From positions 2,046,001 through 2,110,000 of the forward strand of contig OZ223208.1 in NCBI GenBank assembly GCA_965140405.1: a DNA stretch of 64,000 nt, given 5' to 3'. The stretch is from G963556115 sp963666605. Its GTDB lineage: Bacteria; Planctomycetota; SZUA-567. This document shows, in pieces, positions 1 through 8,579 of the stretch. Below the pieces are notes generated by a model. The model was not told the DNA's origin, made no database searches, and saw only the letters and a list, made by a program, of their open reading frames with translations. The first letter of the stretch is position 1, and every line of letters begins with the position of its first letter. The position numbers were made by a program, and so were the translations under genes.

Positions 1-1
1 A

Positions 2-205
2 TCATCTGACTGGGGATTTTTGATCTCAACTGGGCAAGCTGTGCGTTACTCAGAGGTTAGAACAATCAAGCATATTGATAGGAGCAAAGAGCTTCTTAGA
101 CAAGTTAAGGATGGTGATATCAACATGTCTTATCTCTGTACACTAGAGGTAGCTGATAATATCTTTGATAATGATATGGATTATAGACGTTTTTGTAGAT
201 GGTAA
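2..205 (+). CDS. 3' end of an unrecognised protein (partial)
   Basis: The reading frame is open from the first bases of the window to a TAA at 203-205, so this is the C-terminal part (67 residues) of a gene that starts upstream. A TTG at position 20 could be a start, but the frame continues to the left of it without a stop, so a truncated CDS is more likely. The visible part is mixed hydrophilic and hydrophobic and ends in RRFCRW. I do not recognise a family. It is followed by about 100 bp of AT-rich spacer before the next gene on the same strand. Confidence 0.5.
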   Translation, partial: SSDWGFLISTGQAVRYSEVRTIKHIDRSKELLRQVKDGDINMSYLCTLEVADNIFDNDMDYRRFCRW

Positions 206-306
206 TACTTTTTTTGTAAAATATCTTTTATGAACAATATATTAATGTATAATATTCACAGTATATTGAAAACTGATTACTTATAAATGTTGAATGTGAC
301 AAAAGA

Positions 307-1665
307 ATGGCTGATTTGGATTTTCATAATAAAACCTTGGATGTTGATGTAGAGACAGTCACCAGATTGTTGGCTATATCAAAGTTGTTTGCTGTTGGAG
401 AGGGTGTTCGTAAAACACCTGAAATGCTCGTTAGCGAGTCTATTGGGAGGGTACACACAACTCTTCTAAAAGCAAAACCCGATTATAAAGGCTATTATGA
501 TGAGTTTACTAAAAAGGCGATAGAAGTTGAAAAAGAGTTGAACTCTGAGGAAGAGCTGGATCTTGATAATATCCAGTTTATAGAATATCCTGAAGAGTTT
601 ATGGATCTTGAGACAGGTATTGAATCAATTTTTCTTAAGAGAAAGTACCAGTGTCCTTTTTGTGAGACTTCTTTTACTTCCCCAGCTCTAAAGACTGGTA
701 GTTTGCTTGTTAAAATTGATAACAGAACTCAGATGGAGGTCTATACCGGTGTTCGCCAAGATTCTGATAAAGAGTTTGTTGATTACTCTTTATTTCAGAT
801 GCTAATCTGTCCAAAATGCCTCTATGCTGCAGCTGATAAAGAGTTTGATATTTGGGATTCTGCATCAAAAGAACCACAATGGGTCAAGAGAAAGAGAGCC
901 AAGCTTTCAAAAAAAATAGTAGCTGGATATCATGAGCGTTTGAAAGAACGTATGGCTATTGCTCAAATGGCTGGTCAGAAGGGGATGCAACTATTTTCTA
1001 CTGAAAGAACAGAAGCGGATGCTGCCGTATCGCTAGATCTTGCTGGACATACGCTAAATTATTTAATTAGTAAGGTAAGTGTTAATCGAAAAGCTGAACT
1101 GCTTTATCAGTTGGGTCTTCTCCAGTTGATGAAGTCATTGCAATATGAGAAGCAAATTGATGACCCAGACCTTTCTTCTGAGCATGCAAATTTAAAGAGG
1201 AAACGTCGAGGAGCAATAAAGAATGCTCTTGAATGCTTCTTAAAGATTCCTGATTCTAGTGTAGAAAATTTTGATGTTCGAGAGAGTGTTAAGTTTAATT
1301 GTAGAAAATTTTGGGCTGCACATGAGCTCAAACACTTCAGAGCTTTTGCACAATCTGGCTCTGCTCTTCAGCGTGTCTATAATCAGTTCACAAACCTTGT
1401 TAAAAAATCTGAGCGTGAGTATCAGATAGATGAAATAAATCTCAAGAAGGTAAAAGATGAACTGCGCAAGACTAAGAATATTCAGAAGAAGGAACAGATT
1501 CAGAATAGAATAAAAGAGATAGATAAAAACATGCAACTAACTCGCTCTGGTATGGAAAATTATCGTGGTGTAATCAGGGTGGTTACTCCAATATGGGATA
1601 GTGTCTCTATAATGTATGATAAGTTTAAAGAAGCTCAAAGAAGGAAGAAAAAAGCGTCAAATTAG
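307..1665 (+). CDS. DUF2225 family protein with two CxxC pairs and C-terminal coiled coil
   Basis: This 452-residue cytoplasmic protein carries the DUF2225 hallmark: a first CxxC pair (QCPFCETSF, about residue 115-123) and a second (LICPKCLYAA, about 165-174). They probably form one zinc site. The family is found in Firmicutes and spirochaetes among others; its biochemical role is not established. This copy is longer than the usual 230-300 residues because of a helical, Lys/Glu-rich C-terminal third (about 360-450) that looks like a coiled coil. There is no signal peptide or membrane segment. The ATG at 307 has no strong Shine-Dalgarno but fits the conserved region. The gene ends in TAG and runs into a long hairpin shared with the convergent gene downstream. 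Confidence 0.8.
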   Translation: MADLDFHNKTLDVDVETVTRLLAISKLFAVGEGVRKTPEMLVSESIGRVHTTLLKAKPDYKGYYDEFTKKAIEVEKELNSEEELDLDNIQFIEYPEEFMDLETGIESIFLKRKYQCPFCETSFTSPALKTGSLLVKIDNRTQMEVYTGVRQDSDKEFVDYSLFQMLICPKCLYAAADKEFDIWDSASKEPQWVKRKRAKLSKKIVAGYHERLKERMAIAQMAGQKGMQLFSTERTEADAAVSLDLAGHTLNYLISKVSVNRKAELLYQLGLLQLMKSLQYEKQIDDPDLSSEHANLKRKRRGAIKNALECFLKIPDSSVENFDVRESVKFNCRKFWAAHELKHFRAFAQSGSALQRVYNQFTNLVKKSEREYQIDEINLKKVKDELRKTKNIQKKEQIQNRIKEIDKNMQLTRSGMENYRGVIRVVTPIWDSVSIMYDKFKEAQRRKKKASN

Positions 1666-1689
1666 TCTTTTAGTTTCTATAGTATTGCT

Positions 1690-1739
1690 AATATATTAAG
1701 AGCATTATTTTCTAATAGAAATAATGCTCTTAATATATT
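1690..1739. terminator. Bidirectional intrinsic terminator, 21-bp perfect stem
   Basis: Positions 1690-1710 and 1719-1739 are perfect reverse complements (21 bp) around an 8-nt loop. The AT-rich flanks give U-runs in both directions. It lies between convergent genes (307-1665 + and 1763-3244 -) and can serve both. Confidence 0.85.
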
Positions 1740-1762
1740 TGGGGAAATGGAGAGAATAAGCA

Positions 1763-3244
1763 CTACAATGCAAACTCTGGAAGTGTAGAGTTGTTCTCGC
1801 TTACTGGAAAATCTGGGAGTTCTGTATTTAATAAACTACTAACTTCTTCATCAGTAATATCGGTTTCATTAAGCCCTTCGTCAGTCTCGCTAAGCATTCC
1901 TTTAAAATCATCAGATGAAAGTCCAGGGATCTTCTCCTCTATTTCTTTGTTAATTGTACTCTCTGCTTCTTTTGAATCTGACACTTTTCTAATATCCTCA
2001 ACCAGTGAGTTCTCGATTTCCGCTATTTCGCTCTCCATTGTTAGTAACTCTTGTTCACTAATTAAATCATCAATTTCAACTACCAAGTCCTCTTGCTTAC
2101 TTTGAATTTTTGGTAGCTTTATACGTTTCTTTGGAGCTACTGGAAGAATTATGGCTTCACTTTTCTGTTTTTGATTTGTTATCTGGTAACTCATGATATC
2201 TGCAAGAAGTTTTCTGCCACCATAATGATGAGTATTTAGTTCGAGACATTTACGTGCAAGTCTCTCAGCCTTTGTATAGTCGTTTGACAATTTTGCTTTG
2301 AGTGTTTCAATATATGCTAGAGCGTATAAAATGTCGTCATCTGGATGGCCAATTATTTTCTGTGCAATTTTGAATTCATTTATACTATAGTCAAGTAATG
2401 ATATTTCATTTTTACTCATATAAAAATCAATAAAAAAACCAGCAATTTCTTTATGAATTGATGCCGAAGTATTGTATTCATTACTTGCTTTTAGAGCTTT
2501 TCCATATGTTGTAGCGGCTTTTTCAAATACTCCACTTTTTGCATAATTTCTAGCTTGTTCAAGTACTTGTTCGGCTTCATGTTTCTTGTGTGCGATAATT
2601 TTTTGTGATTTAATATTTTCAATTTCTCGACGCTTTGAAGTTATTAATTCCTCAACATACTTTGGAACTTTACGTTCTTGTGCAATTTCAAAACAGATAC
2701 TTGCTTTTTGAAATTCACCACTGTTTACAAATTCTACCGCTCTGGTAACTTGACTTGCCATTGATTGATCAAGTTCATCATCATTTATAACTCTAATACT
2801 CTCTACCTTAATCCAAGGCATATTTGCATAGACACTTTCAACAACTCCAACAATTTCAATTTTGTTGAACCTTTCTAATACCCTCAGTCTATTGATAAGC
2901 TCCTTGTTATCTTTTAATATATAGAGGGTAGGGTATGCATTTTTCAGATCTTGTTTACTCCAAAATTGAATTTCACTAGTCCACACAGAAAAATTTTCAA
3001 AATTTTCAGGAGAAAATACATCATCCTTCTTTCTGAATATATTTCCTTGAGAAGCAAATCTACATTTAAAGGTTACCTTTTGATTTAGAAGGTCGAGAGG
3101 ATTTTTTGAGATCTGTGTGAGTTCTATAGATACTGGAAGATCCTCATGCTCTGGAGTAGACCATGCACGAGCCTGTGAACCTATAATTGCAGCAACTACT
3201 GCGAGTGCACCAACAAACAATAGGTAATTTCTGAACTTACTCAT
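1763..3244 (-). CDS. Signal-anchored TPR-containing protein, function unknown
   Basis: The 493-residue protein starts with a hydrophobic segment (LLFVGALAVVAAIIG, about 8-22) followed by an AQA-like cleavage region, so it is exported or membrane-anchored. Residues about 40-160 form a compact region with alternating strands (possibly OB-like). Residues about 170-240 are a Lys/Glu-rich helix. Residues about 225-375 look like degenerate TPR helices (YAKSGVFEKAATTYGKAL, DYTKAERLARKCLEL). The last 110 residues are acidic and low-complexity (many E, D, S). The TPRs suggest a scaffold in the periplasm or at the membrane. I cannot name the family. It is divergent from the dehydrogenase gene at 3371 and shares a 126-bp promoter region with it. 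Confidence 0.65.
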   Translation of the reverse strand: MSKFRNYLLFVGALAVVAAIIGSQARAWSTPEHEDLPVSIELTQISKNPLDLLNQKVTFKCRFASQGNIFRKKDDVFSPENFENFSVWTSEIQFWSKQDLKNAYPTLYILKDNKELINRLRVLERFNKIEIVGVVESVYANMPWIKVESIRVINDDELDQSMASQVTRAVEFVNSGEFQKASICFEIAQERKVPKYVEELITSKRREIENIKSQKIIAHKKHEAEQVLEQARNYAKSGVFEKAATTYGKALKASNEYNTSASIHKEIAGFFIDFYMSKNEISLLDYSINEFKIAQKIIGHPDDDILYALAYIETLKAKLSNDYTKAERLARKCLELNTHHYGGRKLLADIMSYQITNQKQKSEAIILPVAPKKRIKLPKIQSKQEDLVVEIDDLISEQELLTMESEIAEIENSLVEDIRKVSDSKEAESTINKEIEEKIPGLSSDDFKGMLSETDEGLNETDITDEEVSSLLNTELPDFPVSENNSTLPEFAL

Positions 3245-3370
3245 TTTATTTCTCTCAAGTTTTCATTAAAATTAAATGTTTATACTAGATCTATTTCTGG
3301 TTATAATAGTCTATCGTCAACTTTTACCGTTTAACTTTAACCTTTTTCAACTTTTTTCAGAAAGAATATA

Positions 3371-4315
3371 ATGAAATATAATATTGCTGTGTATTTGGTG
3401 AATCATAGTGTTCAAGGGTGGAATGCCTCAAGTGCTGATATTGCCTTTCTTCAGAAGAAGTTACCAGATTTTAAAATTAGTAACGCTAAGACGAGTGATG
3501 AATTTATAAAGTTACTTGAAACTGCTGATGTCGCGCTTACTTGGAATTATAAAGATGAGTGGGTTGAGAAATTCCCAAATGTACGAGTGATAGGAACTCC
3601 TGCAGCTGGTGCTGATTACCTACCAAGTAACTTGGGTGAGGATGTTGTGATTATTCGTGGAGAGTTCCATGGGTATACAATGTCTGAAACTGCAATCGGC
3701 ATGATGCTTGATCATACCAGAAGGATACAAGAAGGTAACTATAGGATGAATCATGGAGAAGCTTGGCCTAGGGAAAAGTTGGCTCTCAGGCTCCGTAACC
3801 TATCAGGGTCGCATGTTGCAATATTAGGATTTGGTTCTATTGGTATGATTACAGCAAAGCGTCTAAAAGCCTTTGACTGTAGGATAACTGGCGTCAAACG
3901 TAATATTGGCACAACTCCAGATTTCTTTGGTGAAGAGGATAGGGTTATTAGTGTTGATTCATTATATGAAATTCTACCTACTGTTGATCACATCGTATCA
4001 TTTTTGCCTGAGAATGAGGACACAAATGATTTGATTGATTTAAAAGTATTTGAATTGCTCCCAGATTATGCTGGACTGTACAGTCTTGGTAGAGGTAATT
4101 CTATATCTGAGGTAGATCTAATTTATGCACTTCGTAGTAATTTAATATCTGGAGCATATCTAGATGTATTTAAAGATGAACCACTCTCTATTGATTCGCC
4201 ACTTAGAGGTGTTGATAATCTTTACCTCTTACCTCATGCATCTGCAGTGTCTCCGGAATATATGAGCCTGTTCTTCAATGAATTACCAGAGAAGATTCTT
4301 AGTATTTTTAATTAG
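3371..4315 (+). CDS. D-isomer-specific 2-hydroxyacid dehydrogenase, NAD-binding
   Basis: This 314-residue cytosolic oxidoreductase has the Rossmann glycine motif (ILGFGSIG, about residue 149-156), the catalytic Arg in the SLGRG segment (about 234-238), the Glu in the DEPL segment and the catalytic His in LLPHAS. These are in the order expected for the D-lactate/glycerate/phosphoglycerate dehydrogenase superfamily. The family reduces 2-keto acids to D-2-hydroxy acids, or the reverse, with NAD(P). The substrate cannot be read from the sequence. Length is typical for glyoxylate/hydroxypyruvate reductase-like members. It is a single-gene unit with a strong terminator right after the stop. Confidence 0.85.
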   Translation: MKYNIAVYLVNHSVQGWNASSADIAFLQKKLPDFKISNAKTSDEFIKLLETADVALTWNYKDEWVEKFPNVRVIGTPAAGADYLPSNLGEDVVIIRGEFHGYTMSETAIGMMLDHTRRIQEGNYRMNHGEAWPREKLALRLRNLSGSHVAILGFGSIGMITAKRLKAFDCRITGVKRNIGTTPDFFGEEDRVISVDSLYEILPTVDHIVSFLPENEDTNDLIDLKVFELLPDYAGLYSLGRGNSISEVDLIYALRSNLISGAYLDVFKDEPLSIDSPLRGVDNLYLLPHASAVSPEYMSLFFNELPEKILSIFN

Positions 4316-4317
4316 TT

Positions 4318-4357
4318 ATAACAGATGGGTACAAGTAAACTTGCACCCATCTGTTAT
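4318..4357. terminator. Intrinsic terminator between convergent genes
   Basis: Arms 4318-4335 and 4340-4357 pair over 18 bp with one wobble. It follows the dehydrogenase stop by 2 nt and also lies 26 bp beyond the end of the convergent kinase gene, so it may stop both transcripts. Confidence 0.8.
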
Positions 4358-4382
4358 GAGTAGTTTGTGAAACATATAATTA

Positions 4383-5597
4383 CTATTCAACGCTTTTAAG
4401 TAGGTGTATAATGTAACCAATAGCTCCAGCAAGCAGTACTCCTGTGCCAAATAGTAAGTATGTTAAAAGCTTTACCTTGCTAGCAAGCTTTGCATTTACT
4501 GGTGGCAGGGCGGTAAATGGAGCTGTTGGTGACGGTGCAGGGGTATTTGGAGCTAAAACCTGTCTCACCTCTTCAAGTTCTATAATGACTTGAGAAAAAG
4601 TTTGTTGGCGCTTATCAGGATCTTTCTCCATCATTTTAAAAATAATATTACAGAGCTTGGTAGGAGCTTCTGGTGTGTACTCTTTAATACTTGGAGGTTT
4701 GTGGAAAATATGACTGTCAAGTACATCTTCACTGCTGCCGTAAAATGGTGGAGTACCACAGATCATGTGATAAAAAGTAACTCCTAAACAATAGATATCA
4801 CTCCTGAAATCTATCGTACGATCTCCAGATGCTGCTTCTGGAGATATATAGTCAGGGGTGCCTAGTATCTCTCCTTCAGGAGACAGAATTGAGTCGAGTG
4901 AACTCTTTACAAAACCAAAGTCACCAAGCTTGGCTATGCCCTTCTTTGTCAGCATGATATTACCAGGTTTGACGTCTCGGTGTACAATTTTCTTGCTAGC
5001 AAGATAGTCTAGGGCACTAGCAACCTGAGTAATAATATTTATACTCTCAATTATTGTGAGCTTTCTCCTATCGTCAATCATCTTCTCTACTGGGTCACCA
5101 TCAATAAACTCCATAGAATAGTACAATTGATTTCTATGTCTTCCTACATCGATAACTTGGATGAGATTTGGATGGGATAATCGTCCAACAAGTCTAGCCT
5201 CAACAAGAAATCGTTTTCTAAACTCATCATCTGTGAGCCATTTTTCATGGAGTACCTTTAATGCAACAACACGTCCCATACTAAGTTGGCGCGCTTTATA
5301 AACCACACCGAGACCACCTTCACCAATTTTACTGATAATTTCATAACCGCCGATCTTTTCACCTATACTTGTTGCGTCTCTAAGGAGTCGTTCTTGAGCT
5401 TTATATACAGCCCAAATCTCTTCTTCTTTCACATACTTCAACTCCTTGAGGATCTCCTCAAGGGTGCGCGGCACTTCAATATTGTCTTCTTTCTCTTTAA
5501 AGAGAATTTCTTGAGCTTCTTCGAGTTGTTCATGTGTTATTATTTTGTGGGCAATTGCAAGTGTCCCAAAATCAAGATCTTTATTCGTTTCAGCCAT
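4383..5597 (-). CDS. Membrane-anchored eukaryotic-type Ser/Thr protein kinase
   Basis: A 404-residue Hanks-type kinase. Residues 1-75 form an N-terminal helical domain resembling the GspE/MshEN N-terminal fold. The kinase domain spans about 85-350: Gly-rich loop GEGGLG (about 92-97), Lys in VALKVL (about 114), HRDVKPGN (206-213), DFG (226-228), and SPE in place of APE. All catalytic residues are present. A Pro-rich linker precedes one membrane segment near the C-terminus, and there is no PASTA or other extracellular sensor. I chose the ATG at 5597 because AAGGAGG lies 8 nt upstream; a longer frame from 5654 would run deep into the phosphatase gene. The start overlaps the phosphatase stop by 8 nt (ATGGCTGA), which implies coupled translation of a kinase and a phosphatase. 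Confidence 0.9.
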   Translation of the reverse strand: MAETNKDLDFGTLAIAHKIITHEQLEEAQEILFKEKEDNIEVPRTLEEILKELKYVKEEEIWAVYKAQERLLRDATSIGEKIGGYEIISKIGEGGLGVVYKARQLSMGRVVALKVLHEKWLTDDEFRKRFLVEARLVGRLSHPNLIQVIDVGRHRNQLYYSMEFIDGDPVEKMIDDRRKLTIIESINIITQVASALDYLASKKIVHRDVKPGNIMLTKKGIAKLGDFGFVKSSLDSILSPEGEILGTPDYISPEAASGDRTIDFRSDIYCLGVTFYHMICGTPPFYGSSEDVLDSHIFHKPPSIKEYTPEAPTKLCNIIFKMMEKDPDKRQQTFSQVIIELEEVRQVLAPNTPAPSPTAPFTALPPVNAKLASKVKLLTYLLFGTGVLLAGAIGYIIHLLKSVE

Positions 5598-6054
5598 TAT
5601 ATGCCGCCTCCTTGTAATACATATAAATAATATCCTCTTGCTCAGTTGTTTCAATAGATCCAGGTCGTATTGATCTGATTGAATCTATCGCTTGTTCTGG
5701 GGTCTCGCCTATATAGACAAGGTAGCACGCGAGCATTGTACCAGTCCGACCTATGCCCGCTGCACAGTGAACAGCAACACCTTTATTTTCTTTGTGATTC
5801 ATTGAAACAAAGGATGTAAATTTTTCAATCTGATCTAATGTTGGTGGTGTGAAGTCAACAATAGGTAGATGGAGGTAATTGAATCCATATTCCTCAAGAA
5901 TTTTTTTGGGTAATGAGGATTCTGTAAGTGTAACGACAGCAGTGATCCCGTCTTGTTTTAGTGCTTGAAGCTCTGCTTCGATAGGGCGGGTTATACCTGG
6001 GTAAGCCATACCAGCGAGAAGATTTGGGATTACAAATGAATAGTTATTTGGCAT
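5590..6054 (-). CDS. Dual-specificity/tyrosine protein phosphatase
   Basis: The 154-residue protein carries the signature HCAAGIGRTG (CX5R loop, about residue 93-102). A general-acid Asp lies in the preceding VDFTPP segment (about 66-71). This is the arrangement of cysteine-dependent dual-specificity phosphatases. The nucleophile Cys and the Arg are intact, so it should be active on phospho-Tyr or phospho-Ser/Thr proteins, or less likely on phosphoinositides or RNA 5' ends. It is cytosolic with no signal peptide. The start is supported by GAGGAAG upstream. It overlaps the downstream kinase gene by 8 nt, so the two probably act as an opposing pair. Confidence 0.88.
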   Translation of the reverse strand: MPNNYSFVIPNLLAGMAYPGITRPIEAELQALKQDGITAVVTLTESSLPKKILEEYGFNYLHLPIVDFTPPTLDQIEKFTSFVSMNHKENKGVAVHCAAGIGRTGTMLACYLVYIGETPEQAIDSIRSIRPGSIETTEQEDIIYMYYKEAAYNG

Positions 6055-6075
6055 TGTTCTTCCTCATATTAGTTG

Positions 6076-6480
6076 CTACAGACTATCAAAAGTTGTTGAA
6101 AAGTCATAAACATCATGGAAATCATCGATAGAGTCACACTCCCTCTTTTGCCAGTTCATCTCTTCATCTCCAACCATGCAATAAACTATCTCGCCAAAGT
6201 CATCTGTTTTGTATACATTCCAAGAGTTAAAGACTGTCTTCGCCATTACTCCCCAACGTTCTTTTGCAAGCTTTCTTATGCCCATGAGAAGTTCCTTGCC
6301 ACTTACGTGAAATTCAGAACCGTCACCTCTTACGTTACCAGTATCATCTTCATCAAGCAAACCATTTCGAAGCCAGTTTGCAGTGATTACAATAGCTTCA
6401 GAAATAAATATAAATGCTGCTGGACTATATCTGCCGTCACGTTTGGCAAGCTCTTTTATATATCTGAGCTGTTCATTCAT
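6076..6480 (-). CDS. Minf_1886 family protein
   Basis: The 134-residue protein matches the pattern of the small Minf_1886 family: an N-terminal helix followed by RYSPAAFIFISEAI, then HVSGKELLMGIRKLA, then a DFGEIVY segment, and an acidic/aromatic C-terminus. The family is uncharacterised and, as I recall, common in Planctomycetes, Verrucomicrobia and Lentisphaerae. It is cytosolic with no catalytic motif I can point to. AAGGAG precedes the ATG by 6 nt. It lies in a tight operon, 14 bp after ricT and 21 bp before the phosphatase gene. The gene order makes a role linked to RicT or to the phosphorylation pair possible but unproven. Confidence 0.8.
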   Translation of the reverse strand: MNEQLRYIKELAKRDGRYSPAAFIFISEAIVITANWLRNGLLDEDDTGNVRGDGSEFHVSGKELLMGIRKLAKERWGVMAKTVFNSWNVYKTDDFGEIVYCMVGDEEMNWQKRECDSIDDFHDVYDFSTTFDSL

Positions 6481-6494
6481 GGTGATCTCCTTGA

Positions 6495-7586
6495 CTAGCT
6501 ATCATTATCTGCTTGATCTTGGCCTTGCTCTGATATCGAATTGTCCATTTTTTGGTTATTTTCAGAATTCTGATTCGAACAACACCCTTGAGAATTTGAG
6601 GCTATTTTCGAATCTCCTGATCCACAACTACCTTTACAGCTCGGCCTTTGTGTCGTCTCTGATCGCTGCTTCCTCTGCTGTGACGGTTCATGCTTGATAA
6701 TATCGTCAAAATTGATAACTTCATAGCTTCCATCGTCACAGGAAATCTGGATATCCTTGCTTAGGAGTTGGGAGTTAAGTACATATCCACGATGTTCTTC
6801 AGTTTCAACTCTGTCACCCTTGCGCGGGAGTATTGATTTGTGTTCTTTGTACACCTCGTCTTCAAAACGTAGACAACACATTAGTCGCCCGCAGTGACCG
6901 CTGATCTTGCTAGGATCGAGGGTTGTCTTCTGCATCTTTGCCATACGCATTGTAACAGGTTCTAACTCGTGCATAAATGTACGACAACAGAGTTCGCGTC
7001 CACAGTGTTCGTAGTCTGAAAGCATTCTTGCTTCATCACGAACCCCAATTTGACGCATCTCAATGCGTGTGCGGTAGCGCCTAGCAAGGTCTTTTACAAG
7101 TTCTCTGAAATCAACACGGCCATCAGCAATGAAGTAGAATATCACCTTTTCACCACTAAACAGGTGCTCGATACTAACCAGTTTCATCTTCATCTCTCTG
7201 AATTTTATACGTTGCTTGCAGTACTCCATCTCCTCTGGTTCTTTCATTGTTCTGATATGGTTGAGGATATTTTTATCACTGCTGGTTGCTTCTCTTTCAA
7301 TCATGCCAACAACATCAGATTCCTTGAAGTCTGCTTCAGCGATTAGCTCAGGACGGGAGCAAACTGTACCGAATTCAAGACCAGAAATGGTCTTTAAAAT
7401 CACCTTATTACACTGTCTGATACTGTCAATATTAGAGTAAAAAAGTTGTTGAATGGCTGCTTTGGTGTAGCGAACGCCAACAATATATTTGTAATCATTT
7501 CGGTTCAACTCGAGTTGTTCTTTGGGTTTCTCTCGTTTGAACCTACCTGAATTGGTCTTGCTGTTTTGATTTTCTTCGTTATCCAT
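6495..7586 (-). CDS. ricT: PSP1-domain protein, RicT/YaaT homologue
   Basis: The 363-residue protein contains the PSP1 domain with its diagnostic cysteines: CGRELCC (about residue 196-202) and, some 30 residues later, HCGRLMCC (about 232-239). In Bacillus subtilis, RicT (YaaT) is part of a complex with RicA and RicF that affects RNase Y-dependent mRNA maturation, sporulation and biofilm formation; the complex carries Fe-S clusters. The location next to holB and tmk matches the Bacillus gene order and strengthens the call. The N-terminus is charged and the last 70 residues are low-complexity (Ser, Gln, Asn, several Cys), which is longer than usual. AAAGGA precedes the ATG by 8 nt, and the gene begins 6 bp after holB. 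Confidence 0.87.
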   Translation of the reverse strand: MDNEENQNSKTNSGRFKREKPKEQLELNRNDYKYIVGVRYTKAAIQQLFYSNIDSIRQCNKVILKTISGLEFGTVCSRPELIAEADFKESDVVGMIEREATSSDKNILNHIRTMKEPEEMEYCKQRIKFREMKMKLVSIEHLFSGEKVIFYFIADGRVDFRELVKDLARRYRTRIEMRQIGVRDEARMLSDYEHCGRELCCRTFMHELEPVTMRMAKMQKTTLDPSKISGHCGRLMCCLRFEDEVYKEHKSILPRKGDRVETEEHRGYVLNSQLLSKDIQISCDDGSYEVINFDDIIKHEPSQQRKQRSETTQRPSCKGSCGSGDSKIASNSQGCCSNQNSENNQKMDNSISEQGQDQADNDS

Positions 7587-7592
7587 CAGTTA

Positions 7593-8579
7593 CTATCCTT
7601 TATGTAGAGCTGTTACTGTGCTAATAACAGCGTTGAGTGTGACTAATTCTGGACGGACATTGGCGCATAGAATATCACCAGCATCCCACAAACTATTCAA
7701 AGCTTTATATCCCTTTCGCGGAGATAATCCTTCTCTCAGGGCTCTACGAACATATAGCGCTAGTAAGTCTAATATATTTAGAACCGTTTCTCTCTTTTCT
7801 GATGCATTCTTACTTTTCTTTACTCTTTGCGTTAACTCTCTGGCAAAACGTACCGCCTCGGCAGCAGAGTTGTAGTTTGAAATGTTACATATTTGACGCC
7901 AATTCTCAAGTGTTTCACCACCAGATAAATCCAGAGCACTTCCTAGAGATCCTTCAGATATATTGGTGAGTTGCTGAGCTTCTGATGGATCCAACCCTTC
8001 AGATTTAATAAGAAAATTGCTGATGCATTTCTGACTCAGCGGACTCATGCCAATTATGCGGCACCTACTGTTAATTGTAGATAGTAGGCGATCCTTGTTC
8101 GAACTTGTAAGGAGAATTAAGCTTTGTGGAGGCGGCTCCTCTAAAGTCTTTAAAAAAGCGTTTGCTGCTTCAATATTAATTCGTTCTATATCAGGTATAA
8201 TGCAGACCCGTCCGCCGCCGTTCATCGGCTTGAGTCTCATAAATTCTAATACTGTTTGATGGTCAATACTCTCATTACTTACTCCAGCTCGTGGGGTAAA
8301 GCGGCGTATTCTTAACTCATTGGGCTCTCTAGGTAGTTCGAGAAAGTCAGGGTGGTTACCACTATTTAGCAATGAACAACTCCTGCAGGATCCACATGAA
8401 TCGTTGTCAATGGGATTCTTGCAGAGATAGCGTGCGGCAACCGCTCTAGCAAGTGTATTCTTTCCTATTCCACGCTCTCCTACCAGTAGATATGCGTGGT
8501 TTAGTCTGTCTTGCTTGAATGAATTGTAAAATTCATTCAAGGCTCTATCCTGCTCTAGGATGTATTTAAAGCAGTTCAT
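7593..8579 (-). CDS. holB: DNA polymerase III delta' subunit (clamp loader)
   Basis: The 328-residue protein is a clamp-loader AAA+ subunit. It has an LLVGERGIGKNTLA P-loop (about residue 30-43), a zinc module of four Cys (C..SCGSCRSC, about 53-69), and the conserved NAFLKTLEEPPP segment before sensor 1 (LLTSS). As delta' it helps load the beta clamp at the replication fork. The P-loop has Asn-Thr instead of Ser/Thr after GK, so nucleotide binding may be weak, which is common for delta'. I chose the ATG at 8579 because GGAG lies 7 nt upstream; an in-frame ATG at 8597 lacks this. The start overlaps the tmk 3' end by 14 nt. Confidence 0.9.
   Translation of the reverse strand: MNCFKYILEQDRALNEFYNSFKQDRLNHAYLLVGERGIGKNTLARAVAARYLCKNPIDNDSCGSCRSCSLLNSGNHPDFLELPREPNELRIRRFTPRAGVSNESIDHQTVLEFMRLKPMNGGGRVCIIPDIERINIEAANAFLKTLEEPPPQSLILLTSSNKDRLLSTINSRCRIIGMSPLSQKCISNFLIKSEGLDPSEAQQLTNISEGSLGSALDLSGGETLENWRQICNISNYNSAAEAVRFARELTQRVKKSKNASEKRETVLNILDLLALYVRRALREGLSPRKGYKALNSLWDAGDILCANVRPELVTLNAVISTVTALHKG

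Noticed and set aside
5595..5654. Longer N-terminus for the Ser/Thr kinase starting at 5654
   Set aside because: It would overlap the phosphatase gene by 65 bp, and the ATG at 5597 has an ideal AAGGAGG.
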